Positions 42,876 to 51,629 of a DNA stretch of 58,548 nt are shown here, piece by piece. The notes under the pieces were generated by a model that had not been told where the DNA came from, made no database searches, and worked only from the letters and a program-made list of their open reading frames with translations. The position numbers and the translations under genes were made by a program. Positions within the stretch are counted from its first letter, which is position 1. Each line of letters opens with the position of its first letter. The DNA comes from an uncultured Eggerthella sp. (GTDB taxonomy: Bacteria > Actinomycetota > Coriobacteriia > Coriobacteriales > Eggerthellaceae), in NCBI GenBank assembly GCA_900546175.1, contig URBX01000009.1, positions 1 through 58,548 of the forward strand, in the 5' to 3' direction.

Positions 42876-45624
42876 GAGGCGTTCTGTTAATAACTATCCA
42901 AGGGATAATTCTTCTCAACCTTCTAGAAGAAGGTCTAGTTCTGTGCGCCAAAATTCTTATACTTCAGACACAAATAGGGAAGTAATCTATCAGTCTTCGC
43001 ACAGTCAAGCTATGGATACAAGACGTAAACAGACAACAAGTCCTTCTGTAAGTAGACCAACATACAATCGCTCTACTGCACCTATTTCTAAAGAAGGCAC
43101 CTTAAGTCCTCAAGAATATTCTCAAGGACGCAAGAGTGCTTCTTCAGCGCGAAAATTAGAGGAAATCCAGAGAAGATCGGTGTCTACTGCTCAAGGGCGA
43201 GCAGGTAGTGAGGCTCATAATTCGGCATCAAAATCTCGATACCGTCAAGGGAGCGAAGTACGTAATTCGTTGTCTGATTCTTCGTATCGCTCAGGTGGTG
43301 AAGCGCGTAATTTGGGATCAAATTCTCAGTCTCGTTTATCGAGTGATGCTCGCAGTTCTGCACGAAACGCTCAGCGTCGTTACGGAAATGAAGCTCACGC
43401 CGCTATCAGTGAAAACCTTCAACCTGCTCGTACAAGGCTTTCTCGTTCTGCAGCTAAACAGAATGACAATACTCGCGCTCAGTCGCAATATCAATACTCT
43501 CCAACTTCTGGTAGTAGGTATGCAACAGACGAGGAGAAGTTGCGAAAGCATAGTACTGTTACAACAAATCAGCGAAAAATCGCAAAAAACCAACGTGGTT
43601 CTCATGCAAAAGCATCCGATATTGGGTCTGAACGCATAACGGGGGGCATTTGGTCACAAAAGAACCAGAATGGTCGTTTTTCGCAAAAAAGCACTAGTTC
43701 AACACTTGGGTCTGGTCTTACTCAACGGACGCAATCAAACACTCCTGTTTATTCTTCAAAAGGTTCAGGAGGAAAAGTATCTAGCAAGATTTCAGGCCTT
43801 TTTTCCGGTAAAGCCTTAAAGGTGATGGGTATTATCCTTGTGGCGTTTCTCCTAGTAGGTGGTATTGATGGTGTTGTAAATGGAAACAAAATCTATGCGG
43901 GTGTAAAGATTGGCACCGTTGATGTTGGTGGAAAGACGGTAGAAGAAGCAGAATCGTTAATTCAGGCAGTATACGGCTCTCGTTTTGCGAATAATAATGC
44001 AGTCTTCTATATAGATGAACACGCTAAGAATAATCCTCAAAGCTCTGATATGGAGGGAATATCTGAAGAAGATATTTCTTACGATGAAGCGGTAAGCAAT
44101 CGTGTCCAGTGGACCGTTACGCCAAGCACGGTTGGAGCAACTTTTGATGTAACAGGTTACGCAAATAAAGCATTTGAAGTTGGCAGAGCTGATGGTGGTA
44201 TTATTTCCCGTTTTGGCGCTTTCCTGTTTGGAAACACTATTGAACCAGAAATAACAGTCAATGAGCAATCCCTTGATACCCTTCATACTATGTTTACTAA
44301 ATCGGTTGGTACGCTCAGGGTTGATTATGGAATACAAATGGTTGATGCAGTTGCTCAGGTTACCCCTGGCAATGATGGTGATGAAGTAACAAGCGAATGG
44401 ATTTTTAAGTGTCTTAACGATACCTTTATTAATTCCGACCAATCGAATGGTTACGTTCTTCAAACAGAACATCTTCCAATTCGCATTGATGAAAATGCAG
44501 CTAAAGAATGTGCTCACAAAATCAACTGTTCAATTGCCCAGGGAGCACTTTTTACCTACGGAGAGACAAGCTATCAGGCATCTCGTGAGGAGCTTTCTCA
44601 ATGGATTACCACCGAAATTGAGACGAATGCGTTTGGAAATGCTCTCGTGCCACGTTTTGACGAAGACTTGGCAAAGAGTGTACTTTTGAGCAATTTGAGT
44701 TCTTCTATTGATAAGTCGACCCTTGAAGTGCATTTTTCTGTTGATGATAAAAAGAACGTGACAGTTACTTCCAATGCGCAAGGTCAGGTTCCTTCCGTTT
44801 CGCAGGCTGTTGATGAAATGAACAAGAATTTCTTTAAGACATCGGAAGTTAAATCAACGCCAGAAATTGCAGTTGAAAGCAGGGAAATGCCTGAGAGTAT
44901 GACCTATCAGGATGCTATGGATTTGGGTCTTATTTCTAAGATTTCTAGCTATACCACCACTTATGCCGCAGGTGCTCAGGCAAGAAATCACAACATCCAT
45001 ACCGCAGCTGACCTACTCTCTTATTCAGTTGCTCCTGCAAATGGTGGAGTTTGGTCATTTAATGAAATAGCTGGTGAAGCAACGGTTGAAAAGGGTTATC
45101 AAGAGGCGCATGCCATTGTGTCGGGGGAATTGACTGACTCAATTGGCGGAGGTATTTGTCAGGTTGCGACAACTGTTTATAACGCCGTATATGATGCAGG
45201 GTATCCTATTGTTGAACGCAGAAATCATACGCTCTATATTGCCAGCTATCCAGCAGGTCGCGATGCTGCAATTGCTTATCCTGATTACGACCTTCGTTGG
45301 AAAAATGATACCTCTTCGGATGTTTTGATGATTATGACGTATACTGACACTTCTGTTACTTGCTCGTTGTATGGCGTGGATCCTGAATATCAGGTTTCAA
45401 CTGAAACGGGAGAGTTTGAAGAAGGAAAGAAGTACGTTACTGAGTATAAAGTTGATAAAGAAATTAAAACTGGTATTGAATACGTAGAAACAAGTGGCGT
45501 TGACGGCTGTTCAATTACGGTAATTCGTACCGTTAAGGATAAAGACGGAAATGTCTTGCATGAAGATCTATTTGAGTCGGTTTATCAACCGCAAAATGAA
45601 ATAATAGTTCGCGGAGGAGCGTAA
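42865..45624 (+). CDS. Large VanW-family membrane protein with disordered N-terminal tail
   Basis: 919 aa with a single membrane helix at about residues 314-337. Before it lies a cytoplasmic tail of some 310 residues rich in Ser, Arg, Gln and Asn, with degenerate 15-17-residue repeats between about residues 112 and 185 (each containing a G-x-EA/EV-x-N/R core). After it, outside the cell, a PG-binding domain region (about residues 345-690) leads to the VanW domain (about 705-838) with GGVWSFNEIAGE and GGGICQVATTVYNA. VanW proteins are tied to peptidoglycan but their activity is not settled. The GTG at 42865 has AAAGGAG 6 bases ahead. Its stop overlaps the next start as TAATG. Confidence 0.85.
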   Translation: MENKRRSVNNYPRDNSSQPSRRRSSSVRQNSYTSDTNREVIYQSSHSQAMDTRRKQTTSPSVSRPTYNRSTAPISKEGTLSPQEYSQGRKSASSARKLEEIQRRSVSTAQGRAGSEAHNSASKSRYRQGSEVRNSLSDSSYRSGGEARNLGSNSQSRLSSDARSSARNAQRRYGNEAHAAISENLQPARTRLSRSAAKQNDNTRAQSQYQYSPTSGSRYATDEEKLRKHSTVTTNQRKIAKNQRGSHAKASDIGSERITGGIWSQKNQNGRFSQKSTSSTLGSGLTQRTQSNTPVYSSKGSGGKVSSKISGLFSGKALKVMGIILVAFLLVGGIDGVVNGNKIYAGVKIGTVDVGGKTVEEAESLIQAVYGSRFANNNAVFYIDEHAKNNPQSSDMEGISEEDISYDEAVSNRVQWTVTPSTVGATFDVTGYANKAFEVGRADGGIISRFGAFLFGNTIEPEITVNEQSLDTLHTMFTKSVGTLRVDYGIQMVDAVAQVTPGNDGDEVTSEWIFKCLNDTFINSDQSNGYVLQTEHLPIRIDENAAKECAHKINCSIAQGALFTYGETSYQASREELSQWITTEIETNAFGNALVPRFDEDLAKSVLLSNLSSSIDKSTLEVHFSVDDKKNVTVTSNAQGQVPSVSQAVDEMNKNFFKTSEVKSTPEIAVESREMPESMTYQDAMDLGLISKISSYTTTYAAGAQARNHNIHTAADLLSYSVAPANGGVWSFNEIAGEATVEKGYQEAHAIVSGELTDSIGGGICQVATTVYNAVYDAGYPIVERRNHTLYIASYPAGRDAAIAYPDYDLRWKNDTSSDVLMIMTYTDTSVTCSLYGVDPEYQVSTETGEFEEGKKYVTEYKVDKEIKTGIEYVETSGVDGCSITVIRTVKDKDGNVLHEDLFESVYQPQNEIIVRGGA

Positions 45625-47054
45625 TGGTAGATACAGATAGTTTTCTAAAAAAGATTCGAGCATGGTTGGGGTGTTTACTTCTTACCGTAGTTCTTACGAG
45701 TACTCTCTGTGTGCCAATTGCGTATGCCGACGTTCGCAATAGTGACATTATTAAAGGTAATACCGTTTCTTCACAGGGTTTTTCGGCATCTCTTTGTCCA
45801 AGTATCAATGCGGAATATGCCTATTTGGTAGACGCTAATGGTGAAGTATTCTTTGAGAGAAATTCGAGCGAACGAGTACAAATTGCTTCTCTCACAAAAA
45901 TCATGACTGCTCTTGTTTCGGTTGAATATGGTGATTTGGACAATACTACTATTACGGTAAGCCAAAACGCTGCAAGCATTGGTGAATCTTCGGCATCCTT
46001 AAAAGCGGGGGATTCTATGAGTCTTCGCACTGCCCTGAAAGCTCTTATGGTTTGCTCTGGCAATGATGCTGCGGTAGCAATTGCGGAATCTATGGGCAAT
46101 GATATCTTGAAAAAGCTTCCTAAAAACAGCCAGGATAGTAATTTTCCTACCAATGGATATGATGCATTTGTTTATGCAATGAACCTCAAAGCCAAAGAGC
46201 TGGGTATGAATGATTCTCTTTTCGCTAATCCTCATGGACTTGACTTTGATCAGTATGATCAAGAGATGTATTCAACTGCAAAAGATGTATATCTCATGTC
46301 AAAGGCTTTCATGGCAGATAGTTACCTTTCGTCCATCGTTTCTAACGAAAGTGAAAGTATTACGGTTGTGCGTGATAATACCGAGGTTGAACTTGTTTTG
46401 GAGTCTACCGACGAGCTGTTAGGTAACTACAATGGCGCCTGTGGTATTAAGACTGGTTTTACAAATAAAGCAGGAGCTTGCTTTGCCGGTGCGTGCAATA
46501 AAAACAACAAGATGATTTATTCGGTCGTTTTAGGTTCATCCGATGAAGCCCAGCGCTTTGCGGATACGAAAGCCTTATGGAATTGGTATTACGACAATTA
46601 CATAAACTATAATTTCGTTCATTCGGACGAAAAAACTTCCTATAAAACTAATGATGGCGAAGAGATTACTGTTCCTGTAGTAGCATATGAATCTCATAAG
46701 GGCTGGGTTGATAAAACATTTAAAGTAACCCTTGAAAATCCTAATGAATACGTTGAGGTTTTCAGGCTTGATGGCAACGTAAGCCAAGAGTTCCATTTTG
46801 ACGACGTTGTTGCAGACGTTCACGTGGGAGATAAAGTGGGCACAGTTGATTTCAAGCAGAATAATCAAGTTGTTGCTTCTGCTACTGTAGTGGCAGCAGA
46901 AGAATGTGCTGGACCAAATTTTCTTGAAGGTATTGGAGTTTGGTTCGATAGGTTAATTAGAACATTTACTGGTCAAGAGACTGAGGCGCAATCGGTTATA
47001 GTGAATAAGACACCAGTTCTTATTAGTGGTAATAGTGCTTCAAGTAACTTCTAG
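45624..47054 (+). CDS. dacA: D-alanyl-D-alanine carboxypeptidase (low-molecular-weight PBP, DacA type)
   Basis: Trims the terminal D-alanine of peptidoglycan stem peptides outside the membrane. A signal peptide occupies about residues 1-36, ending PIAYA. The active-site motifs are S89-x-x-K92 (ASLTK), SGN near residue 145 (CSGNDAAVAIAE) and KTG near 275 (IKTGFT). A C-terminal beta domain follows. The 476-aa length is slightly above average. No clear C-terminal amphipathic anchor or sorting signal is seen. The start overlaps the VanW stop by one base, with a GGAGGAGC site, so the two are translationally coupled. Confidence 0.94.
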   Translation: MVDTDSFLKKIRAWLGCLLLTVVLTSTLCVPIAYADVRNSDIIKGNTVSSQGFSASLCPSINAEYAYLVDANGEVFFERNSSERVQIASLTKIMTALVSVEYGDLDNTTITVSQNAASIGESSASLKAGDSMSLRTALKALMVCSGNDAAVAIAESMGNDILKKLPKNSQDSNFPTNGYDAFVYAMNLKAKELGMNDSLFANPHGLDFDQYDQEMYSTAKDVYLMSKAFMADSYLSSIVSNESESITVVRDNTEVELVLESTDELLGNYNGACGIKTGFTNKAGACFAGACNKNNKMIYSVVLGSSDEAQRFADTKALWNWYYDNYINYNFVHSDEKTSYKTNDGEEITVPVVAYESHKGWVDKTFKVTLENPNEYVEVFRLDGNVSQEFHFDDVVADVHVGDKVGTVDFKQNNQVVASATVVAAEECAGPNFLEGIGVWFDRLIRTFTGQETEAQSVIVNKTPVLISGNSASSNF

Positions 47055-47076
47055 TTGATACGGAAAGGAGAACGCC

Positions 47077-47505
47077 ATGGCGGTATGTCCTGTTTGCGGT
47101 TGGGAAGGCGCTGATGAATTATCGGTGTGCCCTTCTTGTGGCTTTAAATTTCAGGGTGGAACCGTTCAATTTAAAGCGGTGCCTGGTACGTTAAATGAAA
47201 AGCCTTCTGAATCAACAAAGAAGCCTCGTTTGACTATTAAATATGGAAAGTCAGAAGGTCTATCTTTTGAGCTTTCAAAAACTGTTATGACGCTTGGACG
47301 TGATCCTAAGTGCGATATTCTCTTAAGCGACATGACCGTTTCCCGCATTCATGCAGAAATTGAACATAACCGTGATGCGTGGATTATTCGAGACATGAAA
47401 TCTTTTAATGGTACATGGCTCAACAATAAGGCAATTGAAATCGTCTCCTTACGCGATGGCGATATTATTCAAATTGGTTCTTTTATTCTTCAGTTTCACG
47501 AATAA
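47077..47505 (+). CDS. Zinc-ribbon plus FHA-domain protein
   Basis: 142 residues. The first 22 form a zinc ribbon with two CxxC pairs (C4/C7 and C18/C21). An FHA domain (about residues 50-140) has the phosphothreonine-binding elements TLGRDPKCDI, TVSRIHAEI and NGTWLNN. Such proteins recognise phosphorylated Ser/Thr kinase substrates. It directly follows the VanW and carboxypeptidase genes, 23 bases after the stop, so a link to a phosphorylated partner in wall synthesis is plausible. No Ser/Thr kinase gene is in the window. Confidence 0.88.
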   Translation: MAVCPVCGWEGADELSVCPSCGFKFQGGTVQFKAVPGTLNEKPSESTKKPRLTIKYGKSEGLSFELSKTVMTLGRDPKCDILLSDMTVSRIHAEIEHNRDAWIIRDMKSFNGTWLNNKAIEIVSLRDGDIIQIGSFILQFHE

Positions 47506-47534
47506 AAGTTCCTAGCTTTAGACAAGGATTATGT

Positions 47535-49271
47535 ATGAAACTTCTTTCTGGCAATGAGGCAATTGCGCAAGGTGCGTGGGAGGCAGGTGCTCATATTGGT
47601 GCAGCATATCCAGGTACTCCTTCCACAGAAACTATGGAGACTTTCGCAAAGCTTCCGGGTGTTTATGCTGAGTGGTGCAATAACGAAAAGGTTGCATTAG
47701 AGGTTGCCATGGGTGCTTCTATTGCAGGTGCTCGCACGTTAGTTACTATGAAGCACGTTGGTGTCAATGTGTGCGCAGACCCACTCTTTACTGCTTCTTA
47801 TTGCGGTATTAACGGTGGTCTTGTTTTGCTTGCCGCAGATGACCCTGGCATGTTTTCTTCTCAAAACGAGCAAGACTCTCGTTATTACGCAATGGCTTCA
47901 ATGGTTCCAATGCTTGAGCCTTCCGACTCCCAGGAAGCTCTTGACTACACCAAGAAAGCGTATGAGCTTTCTGAGAAGTTTGATACTCCAGTAATGCTTA
48001 GGTCAACGGTACGTATTTCACATACAAAGACTCCGGTAGAATGCGGAGAACGTGTTGAAGTGCCTATTAAGGATTACGAATCAAACACTGCAAAATACGT
48101 AATGATGCCTGCTTTTGCAAAGCCTCGCCGAAAGGTGTTAGCCGATCGTGTTCACATGATGAAACAGTGGGCTGAAACATGTCAGTTCAATACTATCGAA
48201 CGTACCGATTCATCCATTGGTGTTATTTGTGCAGGTTCCTGCTATGAGCACGTAAAGGAAGCGTGCCCTGATGTAAATATCTTCAAACTTGGCTGTGTAT
48301 GGCCTCTTCCTGAAAATGCATTAGTTGATTTTGCGCTTTCTGTTGATGAAGTGTACGTGGTTGAAGAAGCATCAACCTATTTATCTGATGCAGTTTCTGC
48401 AGCAGGTGTTGTTCTTAATACCTTTGAAAATCCTCTTCCTGAGGTAGGGGAGATTCACCCTGAAGATATTCTTTTTGCACTTGGAAGACCTCTGCCAGAG
48501 CATGAAGAATCGCTTACTGATGTTCCTGGTCGTCCTCCAGCTCTCTGCGCTGGTTGCCCTCATCGTTTGGTATTCAAGGAATTGAGCCGTATGAAGGCAA
48601 TTGTAACTGGCGACATTGGCTGTTATACCTTGGGTGGTCTTCCTCCGCTAAACGCAATGGACACCACTCTTGATATGGGTGCTTCAGTATCAATGGCACA
48701 CGGTTTTGAGCTTGCGCTTCAAGGAACGAAGCATCGTCCAGTTGTTGCAGTAATTGGAGACTCTACTTTTGCTCATTCTGGTTTGTCCTCTCTGTTGAGT
48801 ACTATTTACAATAAAGGCGTGGGTACGGTTTGCATTCTCGACAATCGTACTACTGCAATGACTGGTCAGCAGGGTAATCCATTTAATGGTGTTACGCTTC
48901 AAAATAGGGCTTCTAACGAATTAAATCTCCCTGCAATCTTGGAAGCTATGGGTGTTGATAACCTTCATATTGTTGATCCTTTCGATATGAAAGCGGTTCG
49001 TAATACCCTTCGTCAAGCAACCGATAACGATGCGCTCGACGTTATTATTTTCCAAGGTCCTTGCGTGTTGCTTACTAAGAACAACAACAAGCCAAAGTAT
49101 TGTGTTTCTGAGGAATGCGAAGCCTGCGGAATTTGTTCTACCTTAGGATGCCCTGCTATTTCTAAAGATGAAGAAACAGGCAAGGCTATTATTGATGAGG
49201 AAATGTGTGTAGGCTGCAATCAGTGCTCTCAGTATTGTGCGTATGCTGCTATTTATCAGAAGGAGCAATAA
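47535..49271 (+). CDS. iorA: Indolepyruvate ferredoxin oxidoreductase, alpha subunit
   Basis: Oxidatively decarboxylates indolepyruvate, phenylpyruvate and related aryl-pyruvates to aryl-acetyl-CoA, using ferredoxin and thiamine diphosphate. The N-terminal AAYPGTPSTET segment, the TPP-binding GDIGCYTLGGLPPLNAMDTTLDMG and IGDSTFAHSG, and two C-terminal 4Fe-4S ferredoxin motifs (CEACGICSTLGCP and CVGCNQCSQYC) are present. The length of 578 aa is typical. It leads the iorA-iorB-ACT-ligase set, 29 bases after the FHA gene. The stop overlaps the iorB start by one base (TAATG). Confidence 0.96.
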   Translation: MKLLSGNEAIAQGAWEAGAHIGAAYPGTPSTETMETFAKLPGVYAEWCNNEKVALEVAMGASIAGARTLVTMKHVGVNVCADPLFTASYCGINGGLVLLAADDPGMFSSQNEQDSRYYAMASMVPMLEPSDSQEALDYTKKAYELSEKFDTPVMLRSTVRISHTKTPVECGERVEVPIKDYESNTAKYVMMPAFAKPRRKVLADRVHMMKQWAETCQFNTIERTDSSIGVICAGSCYEHVKEACPDVNIFKLGCVWPLPENALVDFALSVDEVYVVEEASTYLSDAVSAAGVVLNTFENPLPEVGEIHPEDILFALGRPLPEHEESLTDVPGRPPALCAGCPHRLVFKELSRMKAIVTGDIGCYTLGGLPPLNAMDTTLDMGASVSMAHGFELALQGTKHRPVVAVIGDSTFAHSGLSSLLSTIYNKGVGTVCILDNRTTAMTGQQGNPFNGVTLQNRASNELNLPAILEAMGVDNLHIVDPFDMKAVRNTLRQATDNDALDVIIFQGPCVLLTKNNNKPKYCVSEECEACGICSTLGCPAISKDEETGKAIIDEEMCVGCNQCSQYCAYAAIYQKEQ

Positions 49272-49858
49272 TGGATAAAGACCAAGTATTTACCATTCTA
49301 TTAAGCGGTGTAGGCGGTCAGGGTACCATTACTGCTGCTACTATGTTGGCTCGTGTTGCTGGTGCTGCAGGCCTTGATTGTAAAGTATCTGAGATTCATG
49401 GCATGTCTCAGCGTGGTGGTGCGGTAACAACTGTTGTTCGCTTTGGTGAGACCGTTCATTCAATGGTGTGTGACAAGGGATGCGCCGATAACATTGTTTC
49501 GTTTGAAGCAATTGAAGCACTTCGCAATATTGAGTTTTTGAAAAAGGATGGTTTCCTTGTTGTAAATGATGAGGAAATTAAACCACTGCCGGTACTTACT
49601 GGTAAGGCAAAGATGCCAGAGAATGCTCGTCAGCGTTTGATTGATTATGGCGCAACGCTTATTCCTGCAGGTCAAATTGCTCGTGAGGCAGGAACTGCTA
49701 AATGTATGAATGTTGTTTTGTTGGGCGCTTTAGCTACTACGCTTCCTTTTGAAGTTGATCTTTGGGAAAAAGTAATTCGCGAAAATGTTCCTCCAAAAAC
49801 AATTGATATCAATGTTGCGGCATTTAAAATGGGCTACGATTTCGCAAAGGGGAATTAA
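49271..49858 (+). CDS. iorB: Indolepyruvate oxidoreductase, beta subunit
   Basis: Partner of IorA. The sequence starts MDKDQVFTILLSGVGGQGTI, the gamma-domain signature, and includes HGMSQRGGAVTTVVRFG. I use the ATG at 49271, where AAGGAG precedes it and the TAATG overlap couples translation to iorA; the frame extends to 49205 within iorA without support. The product is 195 aa, normal for the family. The ACT-domain gene starts 2 bases later. Confidence 0.95.
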   Translation: MDKDQVFTILLSGVGGQGTITAATMLARVAGAAGLDCKVSEIHGMSQRGGAVTTVVRFGETVHSMVCDKGCADNIVSFEAIEALRNIEFLKKDGFLVVNDEEIKPLPVLTGKAKMPENARQRLIDYGATLIPAGQIAREAGTAKCMNVVLLGALATTLPFEVDLWEKVIRENVPPKTIDINVAAFKMGYDFAKGN

Positions 49859-49860
49859 TT

Positions 49861-50271
49861 ATGAGCATTTCTCAGATTAGTGTTTTTGTTGAATCACGTA
49901 CCGGTCATCTAAAACGCGTATTAGACACCTTAGAAGAGTACAACATTAGCATTCGTGGCTATTCAGCAAGCGATACTGAGGATTTTGGTATCGTGCGTTT
50001 TATTCTTGATAATCCAGAACGTGCGCTTGCAGTTTTTCAGGAAAAGGGCTTTGCTGTTCGAATGGGTGAAGTACTTTGCTTGAAACTTGCTGATATCCCA
50101 GGAGAACTTGCACGAGTCTTTAATGTTCTTGCAAAAGTGGATATGAATGTTAAGTATTCTTACTCTCTTATTTCTACTTATATTGTTGTTGCTGTTGATG
50201 ATGTTCAAGCTGCTGAAGAAGCTCTTAGAAATCAACCAGTTGAGTTGGTTTCTCAGGATGAACTTCGCTAG
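49861..50271 (+). CDS. Tandem ACT-domain protein
   Basis: 136 residues made of two ACT domains: the first begins QISVFVESRTGHLKRVLDTLEE, and the second ADIPGELARVFNVLAKVDMNVKYSYS. ACT domains bind amino acids. Its place between iorB and the CoA ligase is a known arrangement in anaerobes and suggests that it senses an aromatic amino acid or keto acid to control the pathway. No DNA-binding or catalytic domain is attached. It starts 2 bases after iorB and is likely co-translated. Confidence 0.9.
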   Translation: MSISQISVFVESRTGHLKRVLDTLEEYNISIRGYSASDTEDFGIVRFILDNPERALAVFQEKGFAVRMGEVLCLKLADIPGELARVFNVLAKVDMNVKYSYSLISTYIVVAVDDVQAAEEALRNQPVELVSQDELR

Positions 50272-50298
50272 TTTTGTACGGTAATTAAGGGGAAAATA

Positions 50299-51618
50299 AT
50301 GAATGATGCAAATGGAATTCCAATGTATCAACCTGAAATCGAGACTATGTCTCGTGAAGAAATTCGCGCTATGCAGCTTGAAAAACTTAAGAAGCAGGTT
50401 GCTCACGTATATAACAACGTAGAGTGGTATCGCAATAAGATGGATGAAATGGGTACAAAACCCGAAGATATCCAAACACTCGAAGATGTTCGTAAGCTTC
50501 CATTTACTGACAAAACTGTTTTGCGTGACACCTTCCCATTTGGTCTTTTTGCCGTACCTATGGAAGAGGTTGTTCGCATTCATGCATCTTCTGGTACTAC
50601 TGGTAAGCCAATTGTTGCAGGATATAACAAAAATGACTTACAGATTTGGCGTGATTGTATTGCGCGTTTAGCTCGTATGGCTGGTGTTGTTCCTTCAGAT
50701 CGCGTCCAGATGTGCTTTGGTTATGGCATGTTTACCGGTGGTTTTGGTCTTCATTATGGTTTGGAAGACATGGGTTGCATGATTATTCCTGCTGGTTCTG
50801 GCAATACTTCTCGCCAGCTCACTATGATCGAGGATTACGGCACTACTGTTTTGATCGCAACTCCTTCTTACGCAATGCATATGTGTGAATATGGCGAAAA
50901 GCATGGTTATGACTGGTCCAAATCCACTTTGCGTGTTGGTTTATTTGGTGGCGAACCATGCCCTCCAGCACTCAAAGAAGAAATTGAAAAGCGCATGCAT
51001 ATTATCTGTACCGACAATTACGGTCTTACCGAGGTAATGGGTCCAGGCGTTTCCGGCGAATGCCTATCAAGTAGGGATTTCCAACACATTGCTGAAGATC
51101 ATTTCTTGTGGGAGGTTATTGACCCTAAGACAGGCGAACCAGTACCTGAGGGAGAGCCAGGCGAATTAGTTCTCACTCCGTTGGATAAAGAAGCATTCCC
51201 CGTACTTCGTTATCGCACTCATGACTTAACGTATGTTACTACCGAAAAGTGTGCATGTGGTCGTACTCATGCTCGCATGAAGAAGGTTCGCACTAGAACT
51301 GATGATATGCTTATCATTCGAGGCACTAACGTTTTCCCATCTCAGATTGAAGATATTCTTGCAACCATTGAAGGCGTAAGCCCTCATTATCGAATTGAGG
51401 TTGATAATGAGACGGGTCTTGACCGCATGACCATTATGGTTGAATTGCTTCCTGAGGCATTCTCTGACGATGTTGCAAAGATGAAAGCTTTCCAGAAGCA
51501 TATTCAGCAGACTTTGAAGAACATTATGCTTGTTTCTTCCGAAATTAAGCTTATTGAGCCAGGTGGAATTGAGCGCTCTTTTGGAAAAACTAAGCATGTA
51601 ACCGATTTACGTAAGTAA
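50299..51618 (+). CDS. paaK: Phenylacetate-CoA ligase family enzyme (PaaK-like)
   Basis: An AMP-dependent ligase of 439 aa that interconverts an aryl acetate and its CoA thioester. The phosphate-binding motif HASSGTTGKPIV is near residue 97, followed by DNYGLTEVMGPG, RYRTHDLTYV and the C-terminal GGIERSFGKTKHV with the catalytic lysine. Following IorAB, the substrates would be phenylacetate or indoleacetate. Direction is uncertain: it could form the CoA ester for IorAB running in the biosynthetic direction, or act on products of amino acid degradation. The ATG at 50299 follows AAGGGGAAA. Confidence 0.88.
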   Translation: MNDANGIPMYQPEIETMSREEIRAMQLEKLKKQVAHVYNNVEWYRNKMDEMGTKPEDIQTLEDVRKLPFTDKTVLRDTFPFGLFAVPMEEVVRIHASSGTTGKPIVAGYNKNDLQIWRDCIARLARMAGVVPSDRVQMCFGYGMFTGGFGLHYGLEDMGCMIIPAGSGNTSRQLTMIEDYGTTVLIATPSYAMHMCEYGEKHGYDWSKSTLRVGLFGGEPCPPALKEEIEKRMHIICTDNYGLTEVMGPGVSGECLSSRDFQHIAEDHFLWEVIDPKTGEPVPEGEPGELVLTPLDKEAFPVLRYRTHDLTYVTTEKCACGRTHARMKKVRTRTDDMLIIRGTNVFPSQIEDILATIEGVSPHYRIEVDNETGLDRMTIMVELLPEAFSDDVAKMKAFQKHIQQTLKNIMLVSSEIKLIEPGGIERSFGKTKHVTDLRK

Positions 51619-51629
51619 AAGCGCTTTCT

